This document shows positions 10,357 to 20,097 of a DNA stretch of 64,000 nt, piece by piece. Each line of letters begins with the position of its first letter. The first letter of the stretch is position 1. Location of the stretch: contig NZ_FPBL01000001.1 in the NCBI RefSeq assembly GCF_900116685.1, positions 62,001 through 126,000 of the forward strand, in the 5' to 3' direction. The stretch comes from Nitrosomonas eutropha. GTDB taxonomy: Bacteria; Pseudomonadota; Gammaproteobacteria; Burkholderiales; Nitrosomonadaceae. The notes below the pieces were generated by a model that worked only from the letters and a program-made list of their open reading frames with translations, ran no database searches and was not told where the DNA came from. A program made the translations under genes and the position numbers.

Positions 10357-11028
10357 ATGCGTATTCTGGTTGTCGAAGATGATTCTCTGGTGGCAAGCGG
10401 TATCAAACAAGGTTTGACTAATGCGGGCTACACGGTCGATGTGGCGAACACAGCCGGGAATGCGGAGATCCATCTGCAAGAAGAGAATTTTGATCTGGTG
10501 GTAGTGGATATTGGCCTGCCGGATATAGATGGATTAACGCTGGTACAACGACTGCGCAACCGGCAGATGCGTCTACCCGTATTGGTACTGACGGCGCGCG
10601 GCAGTATGGAGGATACGATTGCCGGCCTGGATGTGGGGGCAGATGATTATATGGCTAAGCCATTCCGTTTACCGGAGCTGGTGGCGCGTATCCGTGCACT
10701 GATTCGCCGCGCCCATTCGGTTACCAGTACTGAGTTACGGCACGATCAGCTGATTCTCAATACCGGTAGTCATACCGCCACTCTGCATGGCCAGCCACTA
10801 TTCCTGACCATGCGTGAATGGACCATCCTTGAAATCCTGCTGATGGCTTCACCTAAAGTAGTCAGCAAGGACAAGCTGTTGCAAAGCCTGGCTGGTTGGG
10901 ACAAGAATATTACACCAAATGCCATTGAAGTTCATGTATCGCGGTTGCGCGCCAAGATTGCGCCTGGTGGCATTGGAATTCGCACAGTTCGCGGCATTGG
11001 TTACCGCATCGATCAGAGCCTCTCATGA
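10357..11028 (+). CDS. OmpR-family response regulator linked to metal efflux
   Basis: A 223-residue two-domain regulator. The receiver domain has acidic pocket residues Glu7-Asp9, phospho-acceptor Asp51, Thr79 and Lys101. A C-terminal winged helix domain (HVSRLRAKI, RTVRGIGYR) follows. It lies 43 bases after czcA and overlaps the kinase gene by four bases (ATGA). It therefore probably controls the upstream efflux operon in response to metal, as CzcR does in other bacteria. No operator could be assigned by eye. Confidence 0.9.
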   Translation: MRILVVEDDSLVASGIKQGLTNAGYTVDVANTAGNAEIHLQEENFDLVVVDIGLPDIDGLTLVQRLRNRQMRLPVLVLTARGSMEDTIAGLDVGADDYMAKPFRLPELVARIRALIRRAHSVTSTELRHDQLILNTGSHTATLHGQPLFLTMREWTILEILLMASPKVVSKDKLLQSLAGWDKNITPNAIEVHVSRLRAKIAPGGIGIRTVRGIGYRIDQSLS

Positions 11029-12410
11029 AATCCGATCATTCCCATCCATTGGGATTGCGGCAACGATTACTGCTTTGGATATTGCTCCCTTTGATTGCAG
11101 TATTTACTGGAAGCATCCTGCTTGATTATCGCCTGGCCCAGGAAACAGCCAATACTGCCTATGATCATTCCCTAAATGATGCAGTGCTGGATATTGTCGC
11201 CTATATCCAGACTACCGGTCTGAATCCCGGATTGCATCTGACTCCCGAAGCAGAAGCCATGCTGCGTTCCGATGCAACGGATAAAATTTTCTTTGCTATC
11301 CGTGGCCCTGATCAACAGCTGCTGGCCGGTGACGCCGACTTGCCGATCTACCCCGGATCGTTGCGTACCCGGCCGATATTTGTTGATGATATCTATCAGG
11401 ATGAAGAAATTCGCGCCACCACTCATCGAGTTGCCATCAATGGTAATGAAATCACCATCACGGTAGCGGAAACCATGCGGGAACGGAATCACGCCAGCCA
11501 CCGCATACTCGCCGCAATTGCTTTCCCCAATCTGATGATTGTTGTCGCAACATTACTGGTAATCTATTTTGGTGTCCGGCGCGGTCTGGTACCACTTGTA
11601 CACATTGAAAACCAGATTGCCAGCCGCTCACCACGCGATTTGCGTGCACTCGATATTGAGCATGTCCCACGCGAAATTCACCCGATGCTTACCCGGCTCA
11701 ACGAGCTGTTTGAATCACTGCGTCTGGCTGCTGCAGCCCAACAACGTTTTTTGGCTGATGCAGCACACCAATTGCGCACGCCGTTAGCTGGTTTGCAAAC
11801 CCAGATCGAGCTGGTGGCTGCAGAAGGAAAATATCTCCGCAACGAAGAGCGACTGGCGCGTATTGAAGAATCAGTAGAACGTATCGCGCATCTGGTTACC
11901 CAGCTGCTGATCTACGCACAAACCGAACCAGCGGCTTCTGCCAACCAGATTTTTCAGCCAGTGGCCCTACACGAACTGGCTGAAAGCGCAGCATCAACCT
12001 TTATTGATCGCGCCCTTATCAAGGATATTGATCTCGGTTTTGAAATCGAGCCGGCTGTTACCGAAGGTATCGCCTGGATGCTGCGTGAAGCTCTGGGAAA
12101 TTTAATTGATAATGCACTGCGCTATTGCCCTGCTGGCAGTACCATCACGGTTTGCAGCGGCATTCGTTTCGACCATCCCTACCTGGCGGTGGAGGATAAC
12201 GGCCCCGGCATTCCAATTGAAGAGCGTGATAAAGTATTTGAACGCTTTTACCGTATTCCCGGATCGGTCAGTGGTGGTTGTGGACTGGGCTTATCTATCG
12301 TCCAGGAAATTGCACAACTGCATACCGCAACTATCAATTTCTCCGAACTGGCTGGTGGTGGCCTGACAGTTGTACTCACCTTTCCCGCAAACGATATGAA
12401 AAACGAGTGA
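11025..12410 (+). CDS. Sensor histidine kinase, TctE/QseC-like, partner of the preceding regulator
   Basis: A 461-residue inner membrane kinase. Helix 1 spans about residues 15-33 and is followed by a periplasmic sensor segment of the two-component sensor N-terminal type. Helix 2 spans about 161-183 and leads into a linker. The H box ADAAHQLRTPLAG has phospho-acceptor His248. The N box (LIDNALRYCP), G1 box (VEDNGPGIP) and G2 box (GCGLGLSIV) complete the ATPase domain. The periplasmic loop has no obvious Cys or His cluster for metal binding, so the signal is unknown. Confidence 0.9.
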   Translation: MKSDHSHPLGLRQRLLLWILLPLIAVFTGSILLDYRLAQETANTAYDHSLNDAVLDIVAYIQTTGLNPGLHLTPEAEAMLRSDATDKIFFAIRGPDQQLLAGDADLPIYPGSLRTRPIFVDDIYQDEEIRATTHRVAINGNEITITVAETMRERNHASHRILAAIAFPNLMIVVATLLVIYFGVRRGLVPLVHIENQIASRSPRDLRALDIEHVPREIHPMLTRLNELFESLRLAAAAQQRFLADAAHQLRTPLAGLQTQIELVAAEGKYLRNEERLARIEESVERIAHLVTQLLIYAQTEPAASANQIFQPVALHELAESAASTFIDRALIKDIDLGFEIEPAVTEGIAWMLREALGNLIDNALRYCPAGSTITVCSGIRFDHPYLAVEDNGPGIPIEERDKVFERFYRIPGSVSGGCGLGLSIVQEIAQLHTATINFSELAGGGLTVVLTFPANDMKNE

Positions 12411-12907
12411 TGTAAAAAAAGAAAGCCTGCCATTTTACAGAAAACAATGTAAAAGGCAGGCCAAAGTAGAGGAGGAAGCAACTGGTACCAGTAAAACACT
12501 CAGCTTATCCAGGGAAGGATCTGAAAGAAGAAATTTGCATTTTTTCCTTCAAATCTATATTCATATCGCATAAATATAAACCTGAGTACTAGGTGTTACG
12601 GATAATGGAGTTGATTATGCCCTTAAAAATAAAGATTGAGAATGTGACATATTGCCGCAGGCTGAATTGATAGGAGCTTCGCTATAACAGGAGACACTGC
12701 AGAAGGAAATACACCAGAATACTTGTCGGGGAAAATTGCCACATCCCGGATGGACGCATGGCATTTTGCGGTAAACATGAGGGAGTATTTTCTGTGTAAT
12801 CCTTTCTGGATATGCTCTTGCACCCGAGTGACAGCCGTCTCTGCATGACCTATTGATGCCCCGCCGTGGTAAGATGCTTGACCTGTAACAATGAAATAAA
12901 TGCACCC
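12411..12907. other. Intergenic region of about 500 bases between the sensor kinase and the DUF484 gene
   Basis: No convincing gene on the plus strand. A 17-codon frame with a GGAG site starts at ATG 12617, but I cannot assign it a role. On the minus strand a frame of about 95 codons stays open from the DUF484 start region down to about 12623, with no recognisable family. A hairpin occupies 12425-12461. Confidence 0.5.
12414..12462 (-). terminator. Hairpin with a T-run on the minus strand, terminator-like
   Basis: GCCTGCC-ATTTTACA pairs with TGTAAAA-GGCAGGC (one bulged base) around an eight-base loop. The run of A at 12414-12420 becomes a T-run after the hairpin only when read leftwards. The plus strand downstream of the hairpin has no T-run. 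It could still end the czc operon transcript bidirectionally. Confidence 0.5.
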
Positions 12908-13609
12908 ATGACCACATCCGAGGAAATCGCCCAATACCTGCAGGATCATCCACAGTTTTTTGAGGAAAATCCTGATCTGATGGAATCTCTCCGTTTCCCG
13001 CACCCGTATGAAGGTCGCGCCATTTCAATTAATGAGCGGCAGGTGGCAATGTTGCGTGATAAAAACAGACTTTTGCAGAACAGACTGCAAGAACTGGTTG
13101 ATGTCGGTGAAAAAAATGATGTCATCGGTGAGAAAATGCATCGCCTGACAGTTGCGTTGCTGGGTTTTGATTCATTACCCGAAATGCTGCACGGGTTGCA
13201 GTACCATTTGTGCGAAGATTTCTCCATTCCGCACGTTGTGTTACGCTTATGGCAAATCGATGAACTGGGTACTCAGGCAGACCTTTCCTCCCCTGAATTC
13301 AACCAAACCAGCGGCAACGTCCACATTCTCGCACAAGGCATGCCACACCCTTATTGCGGGCCGGAGATAGATGATGAAATCCGGCAATGGTTTGAGATGG
13401 ATGCAGAATATTTGCAATCCTTTGCTGTTATCCCCTTAAAGAAACAATCCGGTTTCGGCTTGCTGGTGATGGCCAGCCCGGAAGTAGAACGTTTTTTCCC
13501 CGACATGGGCACGCTTTATCTGGAACGCTTGGGAGATATGGTCAGCAGTTCCATTACGCGACTAATACAACAGGCTCCCGGAACCGCCACGTGTGAATCC
13601 ACTTCATGA
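12908..13609 (+). CDS. DUF484 family protein (GAF-like)
   Basis: A 233-residue protein of the DUF484 family, found next to xerC in many Proteobacteria (E. coli yigA). The conserved N-terminal pattern EEIAQYLQDHPQFFEENP is followed by a predicted coiled coil (residues about 45-75), then a GAF-like domain. Function is not established; the constant linkage to xerC is the main clue. Start ATG 12908 is chosen because it places the family N-terminus at residue 1; an upstream GTG at 12866 is open but unlikely. It overlaps xerC by 17 bases. Confidence 0.88.
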   Translation: MTTSEEIAQYLQDHPQFFEENPDLMESLRFPHPYEGRAISINERQVAMLRDKNRLLQNRLQELVDVGEKNDVIGEKMHRLTVALLGFDSLPEMLHGLQYHLCEDFSIPHVVLRLWQIDELGTQADLSSPEFNQTSGNVHILAQGMPHPYCGPEIDDEIRQWFEMDAEYLQSFAVIPLKKQSGFGLLVMASPEVERFFPDMGTLYLERLGDMVSSSITRLIQQAPGTATCESTS

Positions 13610-14555
13610 CGAGCAGGATCTTCCTGTCCTGCCATCGCAGCTTGGCGAATATCTGACTTACCTGTCCAGCACGCGCAGCCTTTCTGTTCAAACACAGCAT
13701 CATTACCGGCGCGACCTGATAGCATTGGTACGCTGTATTGCCACTCAACACGAAAACGGAAACCAGATTTCCGATACTTCGCTAACCCGGTTACATTCGC
13801 ATGATATCCGCCATTTCATCGCACGCTTACATAGTAGCGGCCTTTCTGGCAGAAGCCTGGCACGTATGCTGTCCGCCTGGCGCGGATTTTATCGTTACCT
13901 GATCCGCCACCATCACCATACCGGGAACCCCTGCCTGGATGTGCGTGTGCCAAAATCTCCACATAAACTGCCGCATGCGCTTTCGCCAGATGAAGCCGCA
14001 CAACTGCTGACATTCAACCCTTCTTCTGATGATGTGCTGGTAACACGCGATCTCGCCATATTCGAACTGTTCTATTCATCCGGATTACGTCTGACTGAAC
14101 TGACACAGCTCCAACCAACTGATATTGATTTCACCGAGGGCACAGTGCGCGTTACGGGTAAAGGCAATAAAACCCGCATCGTACCGGTTGGCGAGCTGGC
14201 GCTGCGCGCACTGCAAGCCTGGCTACCGCTGCGCAGTGCGTGGCTGATACCGGGTGAGACAGCACTATTTTTATCACAGCGCGGGCGTCGCATCCACCCG
14301 CGCACAATTGCCTACCGTCTGCATCAGCGTGCCCAATTGCAAAACCTTGATAGCCAGGTACATCCGCACACACTGCGCCATTCATTTGCTTCTCATTTGT
14401 TACAATCCAGCGGCGATCTGCGTGCAGTTCAGGAAATGCTCGGGCACAGCAGTATTCGCAGTACGCAGGTTTACACGCACCTGGATTTTCAGCATTTAGC
14501 AAAAATCTATGACCAGGCACACCCGCGCGCCAGAAAAAAACCAAAAACAGATTAG
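13593..14555 (+). CDS. xerC: Tyrosine recombinase XerC
   Basis: A 320-residue tyrosine recombinase that, with XerD, resolves chromosome dimers at dif. An N-terminal SAM-like DNA-binding domain is followed by a catalytic domain with Arg166 (GLRLTEL), Lys190, His259 and Arg262 (HTLRHSFASHLL), His285 (LGHSS) and nucleophile Tyr294 (TQVYTHLD). All six catalytic residues are present. It starts with GTG at 13593 inside the end of the DUF484 gene. The context marks it as the housekeeping XerC and not an integrase of a mobile element. Confidence 0.93.
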   Translation: MNPLHDEQDLPVLPSQLGEYLTYLSSTRSLSVQTQHHYRRDLIALVRCIATQHENGNQISDTSLTRLHSHDIRHFIARLHSSGLSGRSLARMLSAWRGFYRYLIRHHHHTGNPCLDVRVPKSPHKLPHALSPDEAAQLLTFNPSSDDVLVTRDLAIFELFYSSGLRLTELTQLQPTDIDFTEGTVRVTGKGNKTRIVPVGELALRALQAWLPLRSAWLIPGETALFLSQRGRRIHPRTIAYRLHQRAQLQNLDSQVHPHTLRHSFASHLLQSSGDLRAVQEMLGHSSIRSTQVYTHLDFQHLAKIYDQAHPRARKKPKTD

Positions 14556-14601
14556 ATCTTGCGGGGCACTTGAGGATATGGGAGAACTGGATACAGAAGA
14601 A

Positions 14602-15504
14602 TCAGGGGTTATTCCCGAGAGCTGACCAGTTTCTTCGGATGATACGTGCTTCTGAAAACAGTTTTTCCAGAGCATCACTGTCATGATCGGTCAGTATTTG
14701 CTGCAGTTTGGATAGTTCCAATTGATAAGCTTCAATTTGTGCAAGTAATGCTGTGCGGTTATCGAGGCAGATATCCCGCCACATTTCCGGGGAGCTGGCA
14801 GCAATGCGAGTCATACCGTTCAGGCTGCTGCCTGCAAGACGTAAAAGCTCTAGTGGATTTCCCTCACTCAAGGTAAGACTCTGGGTCTGGATATGCTGCA
14901 TCAACGAGAATGCCAGCATGTGCGGAAGATGGCTGATAGCAGCAAGTATCTGGTCATGCCGTTCTGGCTGCATAGATGAAACCCGAGCTCCACAGTAACG
15001 CCAGAGGGCAGCAACATGAACGATGGCCTGTTGATCATTTTCCTGCAATGGCGTCAGAATCACGGGTTTATCCTGAAAAAGATCAGGGAAGGCAGCTTCC
15101 GCACCACTGAATTCGGTTCCGGCAATCGGGTGGGCAGGAATAAAACGGCTGATATGTTTACCCAAGTACGCGCGAGCAGCATTAACCACATTCTGCTTGG
15201 TACTGCCAACATCGGAAATGACAGTGCAATCTTCTAAATAAGGCGCTATCTGCTGCAAAACACGAGCAGCCTGTTTGACAGGAACTGCGAGTAATACAAA
15301 ATCTGCACCAGACAGTGCGGCAGCAAAATCACCGGTTTGTTCGTCAATGATGCCCAGCTCAAGGGCGCACTGCATGTTTTCAGGGCTACGCCCGATTCCG
15401 GTGATGTGTTTAACCAGGCCAGCTCGACGTAATGCTTGCGCAAATGAGCCACCGATTAATCCCACACCGATAATAACCAGTTTTGAAATGCTGGATGCAG
15501 CCAT
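14602..15504 (-). CDS. tyrA: Prephenate dehydrogenase
   Basis: A 300-residue NAD(P)-dependent dehydrogenase of tyrosine synthesis. The N-terminal Rossmann fold has GVGLIGGSFAQAL. The next segments, including HPIAGTEFSG, belong to the family substrate domain with its catalytic His. There is no fused chorismate mutase domain; that activity is in pheA two genes upstream. It converges with xerC and is the last gene in the window of the minus-strand cluster gyrA-serC-serA-pheA-hisC-tyrA. Confidence 0.92.
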   Translation of the reverse strand: MAASSISKLVIIGVGLIGGSFAQALRRAGLVKHITGIGRSPENMQCALELGIIDEQTGDFAAALSGADFVLLAVPVKQAARVLQQIAPYLEDCTVISDVGSTKQNVVNAARAYLGKHISRFIPAHPIAGTEFSGAEAAFPDLFQDKPVILTPLQENDQQAIVHVAALWRYCGARVSSMQPERHDQILAAISHLPHMLAFSLMQHIQTQSLTLSEGNPLELLRLAGSSLNGMTRIAASSPEMWRDICLDNRTALLAQIEAYQLELSKLQQILTDHDSDALEKLFSEARIIRRNWSALGNNP

Positions 15505-15531
15505 GAACGATGTGTATGGATTGGTGGATGA

Positions 15532-16650
15532 TCAGTCAGATTCTTTCAACGCTTGTTCCAGTGCGTACAGGAATCTCTTATTTTCTTCCTCGATCCCGAT
15601 AGTTACCCGCAAATGATTGGGCATGCCGTAATTACCCAGTGGACGCACAATGACACCTTGCTGCAACAGACTTTTATAAATTTTTAGCGTATCGGCCTGA
15701 TGGCCGTCAATCTGGATGCTGACAAAATTACCAAAAGAAGGGATAAAGCCGACACCCAGTTGATCCAGGCCTGCGATCATCTGCTGCATACCGGTCCGGT
15801 TTGTCATGTAGGAAAGTTTAACAAATTCAACATCATCGAGCGCTGCCTGGGCAGCCGCCAGACCAATGCTGTTGACATTGAAGGGCTGACGGATACGGTT
15901 CATCAAATTGGCAATATCGGCATGCGCCAGTGCAAAACCAACACGTACACTGGCCAGACCATAAGCCTTAGAGAAAGTATGCGTGATAACCAGATTCTGG
16001 AAATTTTTCAGCCATGCAACACTGTTAGTCTTGTTCGCTTCCGGCAGATATTCATCATAAGCCTGATCCAGGATAACCAGCACATCCGGCGGAACACGCT
16101 CTATAAAACGCAACAGATCTCTGGCATCGCACAGAGTCCCGGTCGGGTTATTGGGGTTCGCAATAAATATAATGCGTGTTTCTGGTGTAATGGCATCCAG
16201 CATAGCTTCCAGATCATGCCCATAATTTCTGGCTGGAACGGTAATACCCCTCGCACCTACAGCCTGAGCCAAAAGTGGATAAATAGCAAAAGCGTACTGG
16301 GAATAAATTGCGCTTGTACCGGGCCGCAGAAAAATGCGAGAAGCAAGTTCAAGTACATCATTGGAACCGTTACCCAGCACGATTTGCTCGGCAGACACGC
16401 CCAGACGATCGGATAAAGCCGCTTTCAGTTCAAAACCACTGCCATCCGGATACCGGGCAGACTCACTAAGCGCCTGAATCATCGCCTCTCTTGCTAATGG
16501 GCTAGTTCCCAGTGGATTCTCATTGGAAGCCAGTTTGATGACTTCATTTTTATCCAGGCCGAGATCCCTGACCAGTTCCGATATCGGTTTACCCGGCTGA
16601 TAAGGTTGGATTGCCCGGATATATTCCGGTGCCAGTTCAAAAAGGTTCAT
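15532..16650 (-). CDS. hisC: Histidinol-phosphate aminotransferase
   Basis: A 372-residue class I/II PLP aminotransferase. Marks are the N-terminal LASNENPLG, the [11 protein letters not shown] segment, the YDEYL stretch, and the PLP lysine in [11 protein letters not shown]. It makes histidinol phosphate; its place between tyrA and pheA, common in Betaproteobacteria, suggests it may also transaminate aromatic precursors. It lies 27 bases upstream of tyrA and 21 bases after pheA. Confidence 0.92.
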   Translation of the reverse strand: MNLFELAPEYIRAIQPYQPGKPISELVRDLGLDKNEVIKLASNENPLGTSPLAREAMIQALSESARYPDGSGFELKAALSDRLGVSAEQIVLGNGSNDVLELASRIFLRPGTSAIYSQYAFAIYPLLAQAVGARGITVPARNYGHDLEAMLDAITPETRIIFIANPNNPTGTLCDARDLLRFIERVPPDVLVILDQAYDEYLPEANKTNSVAWLKNFQNLVITHTFSKAYGLASVRVGFALAHADIANLMNRIRQPFNVNSIGLAAAQAALDDVEFVKLSYMTNRTGMQQMIAGLDQLGVGFIPSFGNFVSIQIDGHQADTLKIYKSLLQQGVIVRPLGNYGMPNHLRVTIGIEEENKRFLYALEQALKESD

Positions 16651-16671
16651 AATACTCAGGAATCTATTAAT

Positions 16672-17730
16672 TTACGCTGCGGGGTAAGAGCCAAAAACCT
16701 TCAGAAAGGTTGCATTGTCGCGCAACATTTGAAGTGCCCTGGCTACGTTTTCATCTTCCTGATGCCCTTCGATATCCGTAAAAAAAACATATTCCCACAG
16801 ACTGGCACGTGAAGGGCGCGATTCCAGGCGCGTCATACTGACACGATGTTGTGCAAAGGGCGCCAGAAGCTCATGGACTGAACCCGGTCGGTTATACGTG
16901 GCCATGGCAAGTGAGGTTTTATCTTTTCCGGAGGGGGCTACTTCCTGCATACCTACCACCAGAAATCGTGTCGTGTTATTCGGATTATCCTCGATATTGG
17001 TGGCACAGATCTTCAGTCCGAATACTTCAGCAGCTTTCTTCCCGGCGATCGCAGCGGCGCTGCTATCTGCTGCAACCTGACGAGCAGCATCAGCATTGCT
17101 GGCAGCATTGATACGATCAGCGGCAGTCAGATTCTCATTGAGCCATGCCTGACATTGTGCAAATGATTGCGGATGTGAATAAACTCTTCGAATAGAAGCC
17201 AGATCGACGTGCTGTGCCATTAGACACTGATGGATGGGCAGCTGAAGTTCGCCACATATCTTCAAGGGCGTCAGTAACAACAAGTCCATTGTTCTGCCGA
17301 CTGCCCCCTCAGTCGAATTTTCGACTGGTACAACACCGTAATTAGCTGCACCGGATTCAACCTTGCGAAAAATATCATCAATTGAACTGCAGGGTATTGA
17401 GGTAACCGCGCTGCCAAAACGTTTGGTTACCGCTTCTTCCGAGAATGTACCCTGTGGCCCAAGATAAGCAACAACTAAAGGCTCTTCCAGTGCACGACAG
17501 ATTGATATGACTTCGGTAAACAAGTGTACGACATGCTCATCTCGTAATGGCCCGGAATTCGCTTGCTGCAAGCGGGAAAAGATTTGTGACTCACGCTCAG
17601 GGCGATAAGCTGTGCCGGACTTCTGTCGACCAATCTGTTGCGCAAGCCGTGCACGGGTATTAATCAATCGGAGCAATTCATTATCGATTGCATCGATTTC
17701 ATTGCGCAGTTGTATAAGCTGTTCCGTCAT
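16672..17730 (-). CDS. pheA: Bifunctional chorismate mutase / prephenate dehydratase
   Basis: About 352 residues in three parts. Residues 1-90 are an AroQ chorismate mutase (LRNEIDAIDNELLRLI). Residues about 92-270 are the prephenate dehydratase with YLGPQGTFSEEA, NSTEGAVG and NTTRFLV. The rest is an ACT regulatory domain with RLESRPSR, the phenylalanine-binding signature, which predicts feedback inhibition by phenylalanine. The frame extends to a TTG at 17733; the adjacent ATG at 17730 is the more likely start. Confidence 0.92.
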   Translation of the reverse strand: MTEQLIQLRNEIDAIDNELLRLINTRARLAQQIGRQKSGTAYRPERESQIFSRLQQANSGPLRDEHVVHLFTEVISICRALEEPLVVAYLGPQGTFSEEAVTKRFGSAVTSIPCSSIDDIFRKVESGAANYGVVPVENSTEGAVGRTMDLLLLTPLKICGELQLPIHQCLMAQHVDLASIRRVYSHPQSFAQCQAWLNENLTAADRINAASNADAARQVAADSSAAAIAGKKAAEVFGLKICATNIEDNPNNTTRFLVVGMQEVAPSGKDKTSLAMATYNRPGSVHELLAPFAQHRVSMTRLESRPSRASLWEYVFFTDIEGHQEDENVARALQMLRDNATFLKVFGSYPAA

Positions 17731-17769
17731 CAATAGGGATTTAATAAGATTGCGACTGGATTTTCTGTT

Positions 17770-18987
17770 TCACACTCGTTCAGGCTCAGAAGGTACTGAA
17801 ACGGGCAGATAGCGAACCATTAATACACCCGTAATCCGGGCAATTGCATCAATGATTTCCGGTGGAACGGCTCTGTCAGTATCGACCAGTGTATAAGCCA
17901 TTTCTCCACGGGATTTATTAATCATATTATGAATATTCAGGCCAATATCCGCCATACGGGTTGATATTTGCCCCAGCAGATTAGGGACATTGGCATTGGC
18001 CACAGCAACCCGGAATGGGGTTCCACGCTCCATGACAACATCCGGAAAATTGACGGTATAACTGATATTACCGTGAGCTATATAATCCATGATCTGGTCA
18101 GCAATCATCATGGCGCAATTTTCTTCCGCTTCACGCGTAGAGGCACCCAAGTGAGGCAGGGTGATAACTGCCGGTTGCTGCTTCAATTTCTGATCAGGAA
18201 AATCACAAACATAATTTTTGATAATCCCATTCTTGATACCAGCCAGTACGGCGTCTTCATCGACAATGGCATTACGCGAAAAATTAAGTAGAATTGTATT
18301 TTTCTGCATATGCGATATCAGCGGGCCGTTAATCAGATGCCGAGTGGAGTCATTAAGCGGCACATGCAGTGAAATAAAATTGCTGCGGCGCACCAGATCT
18401 TCAATCTGATTAGCTCTTTGTACTTCTGCAGACAAGCTCCATGCCGAATCGATTGTGATTTTCGGGTCATAGCCCAATACCTTCATTCCAAGTTTGATTG
18501 CAGCATCCGCCACGGGTCGCCCGATCTTGCCAAGGCCAATAACACCCAATGTCCGCCCTGGCAGCTCCAGTCCGGAAAACTGTTTTTTACCTGCTTCAAC
18601 CTGTAAATGAAAGGATTGATCATCTCCTTCCAGCGCCTCAACAAAACGCAAAGCCGGTATCAGATTACGCGATGCTATTAACATCCCTGCCAGCACGAGT
18701 TCTTTGACCGCATTGGCATTAGCTCCGGGTGTATTAAAAACCGGAATACCGCGTGCGCTCATCTGGTTAACAGGAATATTGTTTGTTCCAGCACCGGCAC
18801 GGCCGATTGCAATCACACTTACGGGTATGTCCATATCGTGCATGTTATGGGAACGCACCAGTATTACGTCAGGATCGGAAATATCACCACCGATCTGAAA
18901 AATATTGACAGGCAAACGCTTAAGTCCGACCGGAGCAATCGGATTTAGAGTAAGAATTTTACAGATTCTATGAATGTCTTCAGACAT
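17770..18987 (-). CDS. serA: D-3-phosphoglycerate dehydrogenase with C-terminal ACT domain
   Basis: About 405 residues, similar in length to E. coli SerA. It catalyses the first step of serine synthesis from 3-phosphoglycerate. The Rossmann motif GVIGLGKIGRPVADA lies mid-protein, and the dehydrogenase stretch with PHLGASTREAEENCA carries the catalytic His. A C-terminal ACT domain (about residues 325-405) suggests serine feedback. ATG 18987 overlaps the serC stop by eight bases (ATGTCTGA), so translation is probably coupled; an upstream TTG at 18999 is also in frame. In many relatives pheA follows serC directly, so serA looks inserted. Confidence 0.9.
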   Translation of the reverse strand: MSEDIHRICKILTLNPIAPVGLKRLPVNIFQIGGDISDPDVILVRSHNMHDMDIPVSVIAIGRAGAGTNNIPVNQMSARGIPVFNTPGANANAVKELVLAGMLIASRNLIPALRFVEALEGDDQSFHLQVEAGKKQFSGLELPGRTLGVIGLGKIGRPVADAAIKLGMKVLGYDPKITIDSAWSLSAEVQRANQIEDLVRRSNFISLHVPLNDSTRHLINGPLISHMQKNTILLNFSRNAIVDEDAVLAGIKNGIIKNYVCDFPDQKLKQQPAVITLPHLGASTREAEENCAMMIADQIMDYIAHGNISYTVNFPDVVMERGTPFRVAVANANVPNLLGQISTRMADIGLNIHNMINKSRGEMAYTLVDTDRAVPPEIIDAIARITGVLMVRYLPVSVPSEPERV

Positions 18988-20080
18988 GGTTTTTCTCAAA
19001 TTCTCGCATGAATGTCACCAGTGTCTGCACCCCTTCTAATGGCATGGCATTATAGATTGAAGCACGCATGCCACCAACTGACCGGTGCCCTTTCAACTGA
19101 AGCAGTCCATGTGCCTGCGCCTGTTTCAGGAATGTCTCATCGAGACCGAAATCACTTAGTGTGAATGGAACATTCATCCTCGATCGATCTGATCGGCTGA
19201 CCGGACAATGGTAGAAACTACTGGCATCAATCAGATCATAGATCAGTTTAGCTTTAGCGATGTTACGTTGTTCGATCGCAGCCAATCCACCTTGTTTTTT
19301 TAACCATTCCATGACCAGCCCCATGATGTAAATGGCATAAGTAGGTGGTGTATTGTACATTGAGGCATGATCCGCATGCGTTTTGTAGCGGTACATGGTG
19401 GGGGTCCCGGGAAGCGGCGGAATAGCCAGCAAGTCTTCCCGGATAATCACGATCACCAGCCCAGCCGGACCCACATTTTTCTGTGCTCCAGCGTAAATCA
19501 ACCCGAATTTACTGACATCAAACGGCCGCGACAGGAAATTGGACGACATATCAGCAACCAGGGGAATATTGCCGCCAGGGGCCGCAGATAAATCAGGTGT
19601 CCACTGAAATTCGACGCCACCTATTGTTTCGTTAGGCGTGTAGTGCACATAGGCTGTACCAGGTGAAATATGCCATTGTTCCAATGGAGGAACAGAGTTG
19701 AAACCATCTTGTTCCGATGTTGCCGTGATATGGACAGAGCAGTATTGATCCGCTTCAGAGGCAGCTTTTCTTGACCATTGGCCGGTATGAACGTAATCTG
19801 CTTGAGCATTTCCTCCCAGCAGGTTCATCGGCACCACGGCAAACTGGCTGGATGCCCCTCCCTGAAGAAAGAGTACTTTGTAGTTAGTGGGAATGTTCGC
19901 CAGCTCACGCAAGGCGGATTCAGCTTTATCCGCTATGGACATGAACTCTTTTCCGCGATGACTCATTTCCATAACCGACATGCCACTACCATGCCAGTCC
20001 AGCATCTCTTCGCGAGCCTGTTCCAACACTTCCTCCGGCAAAACAGCCGGTCCTGCACTGAAATTGTATATTTTCCTCAT
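18980..20080 (-). CDS. serC: Phosphoserine aminotransferase
   Basis: A 366-residue class V aminotransferase, the second step of serine synthesis (also used in pyridoxal phosphate synthesis). The N-terminal YNFSAGPAVLPEEVL and the PLP lysine segment YAGAQKNVGPAGL are diagnostic. The C-terminal KGHRSVGGMRASIYNAM is typical. It lies 17 bases downstream of gyrA and overlaps serA, so the two serine genes form a coupled pair. Confidence 0.94.
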   Translation of the reverse strand: MRKIYNFSAGPAVLPEEVLEQAREEMLDWHGSGMSVMEMSHRGKEFMSIADKAESALRELANIPTNYKVLFLQGGASSQFAVVPMNLLGGNAQADYVHTGQWSRKAASEADQYCSVHITATSEQDGFNSVPPLEQWHISPGTAYVHYTPNETIGGVEFQWTPDLSAAPGGNIPLVADMSSNFLSRPFDVSKFGLIYAGAQKNVGPAGLVIVIIREDLLAIPPLPGTPTMYRYKTHADHASMYNTPPTYAIYIMGLVMEWLKKQGGLAAIEQRNIAKAKLIYDLIDASSFYHCPVSRSDRSRMNVPFTLSDFGLDETFLKQAQAHGLLQLKGHRSVGGMRASIYNAMPLEGVQTLVTFMREFEKNHV

Positions 20081-20097
20081 TGTTTCACCAGGTTGAA

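Noticed and set aside
13593-14555. xerC as an integrase marking a mobile element
   Set aside because: Linkage to DUF484, length and motifs fit the housekeeping recombinase; no attachment repeats or cargo nearby.
15700-16416. Plus-strand frame of 238 codons opposite hisC
   Set aside because: Antisense shadow of hisC, whose motifs and length are complete.
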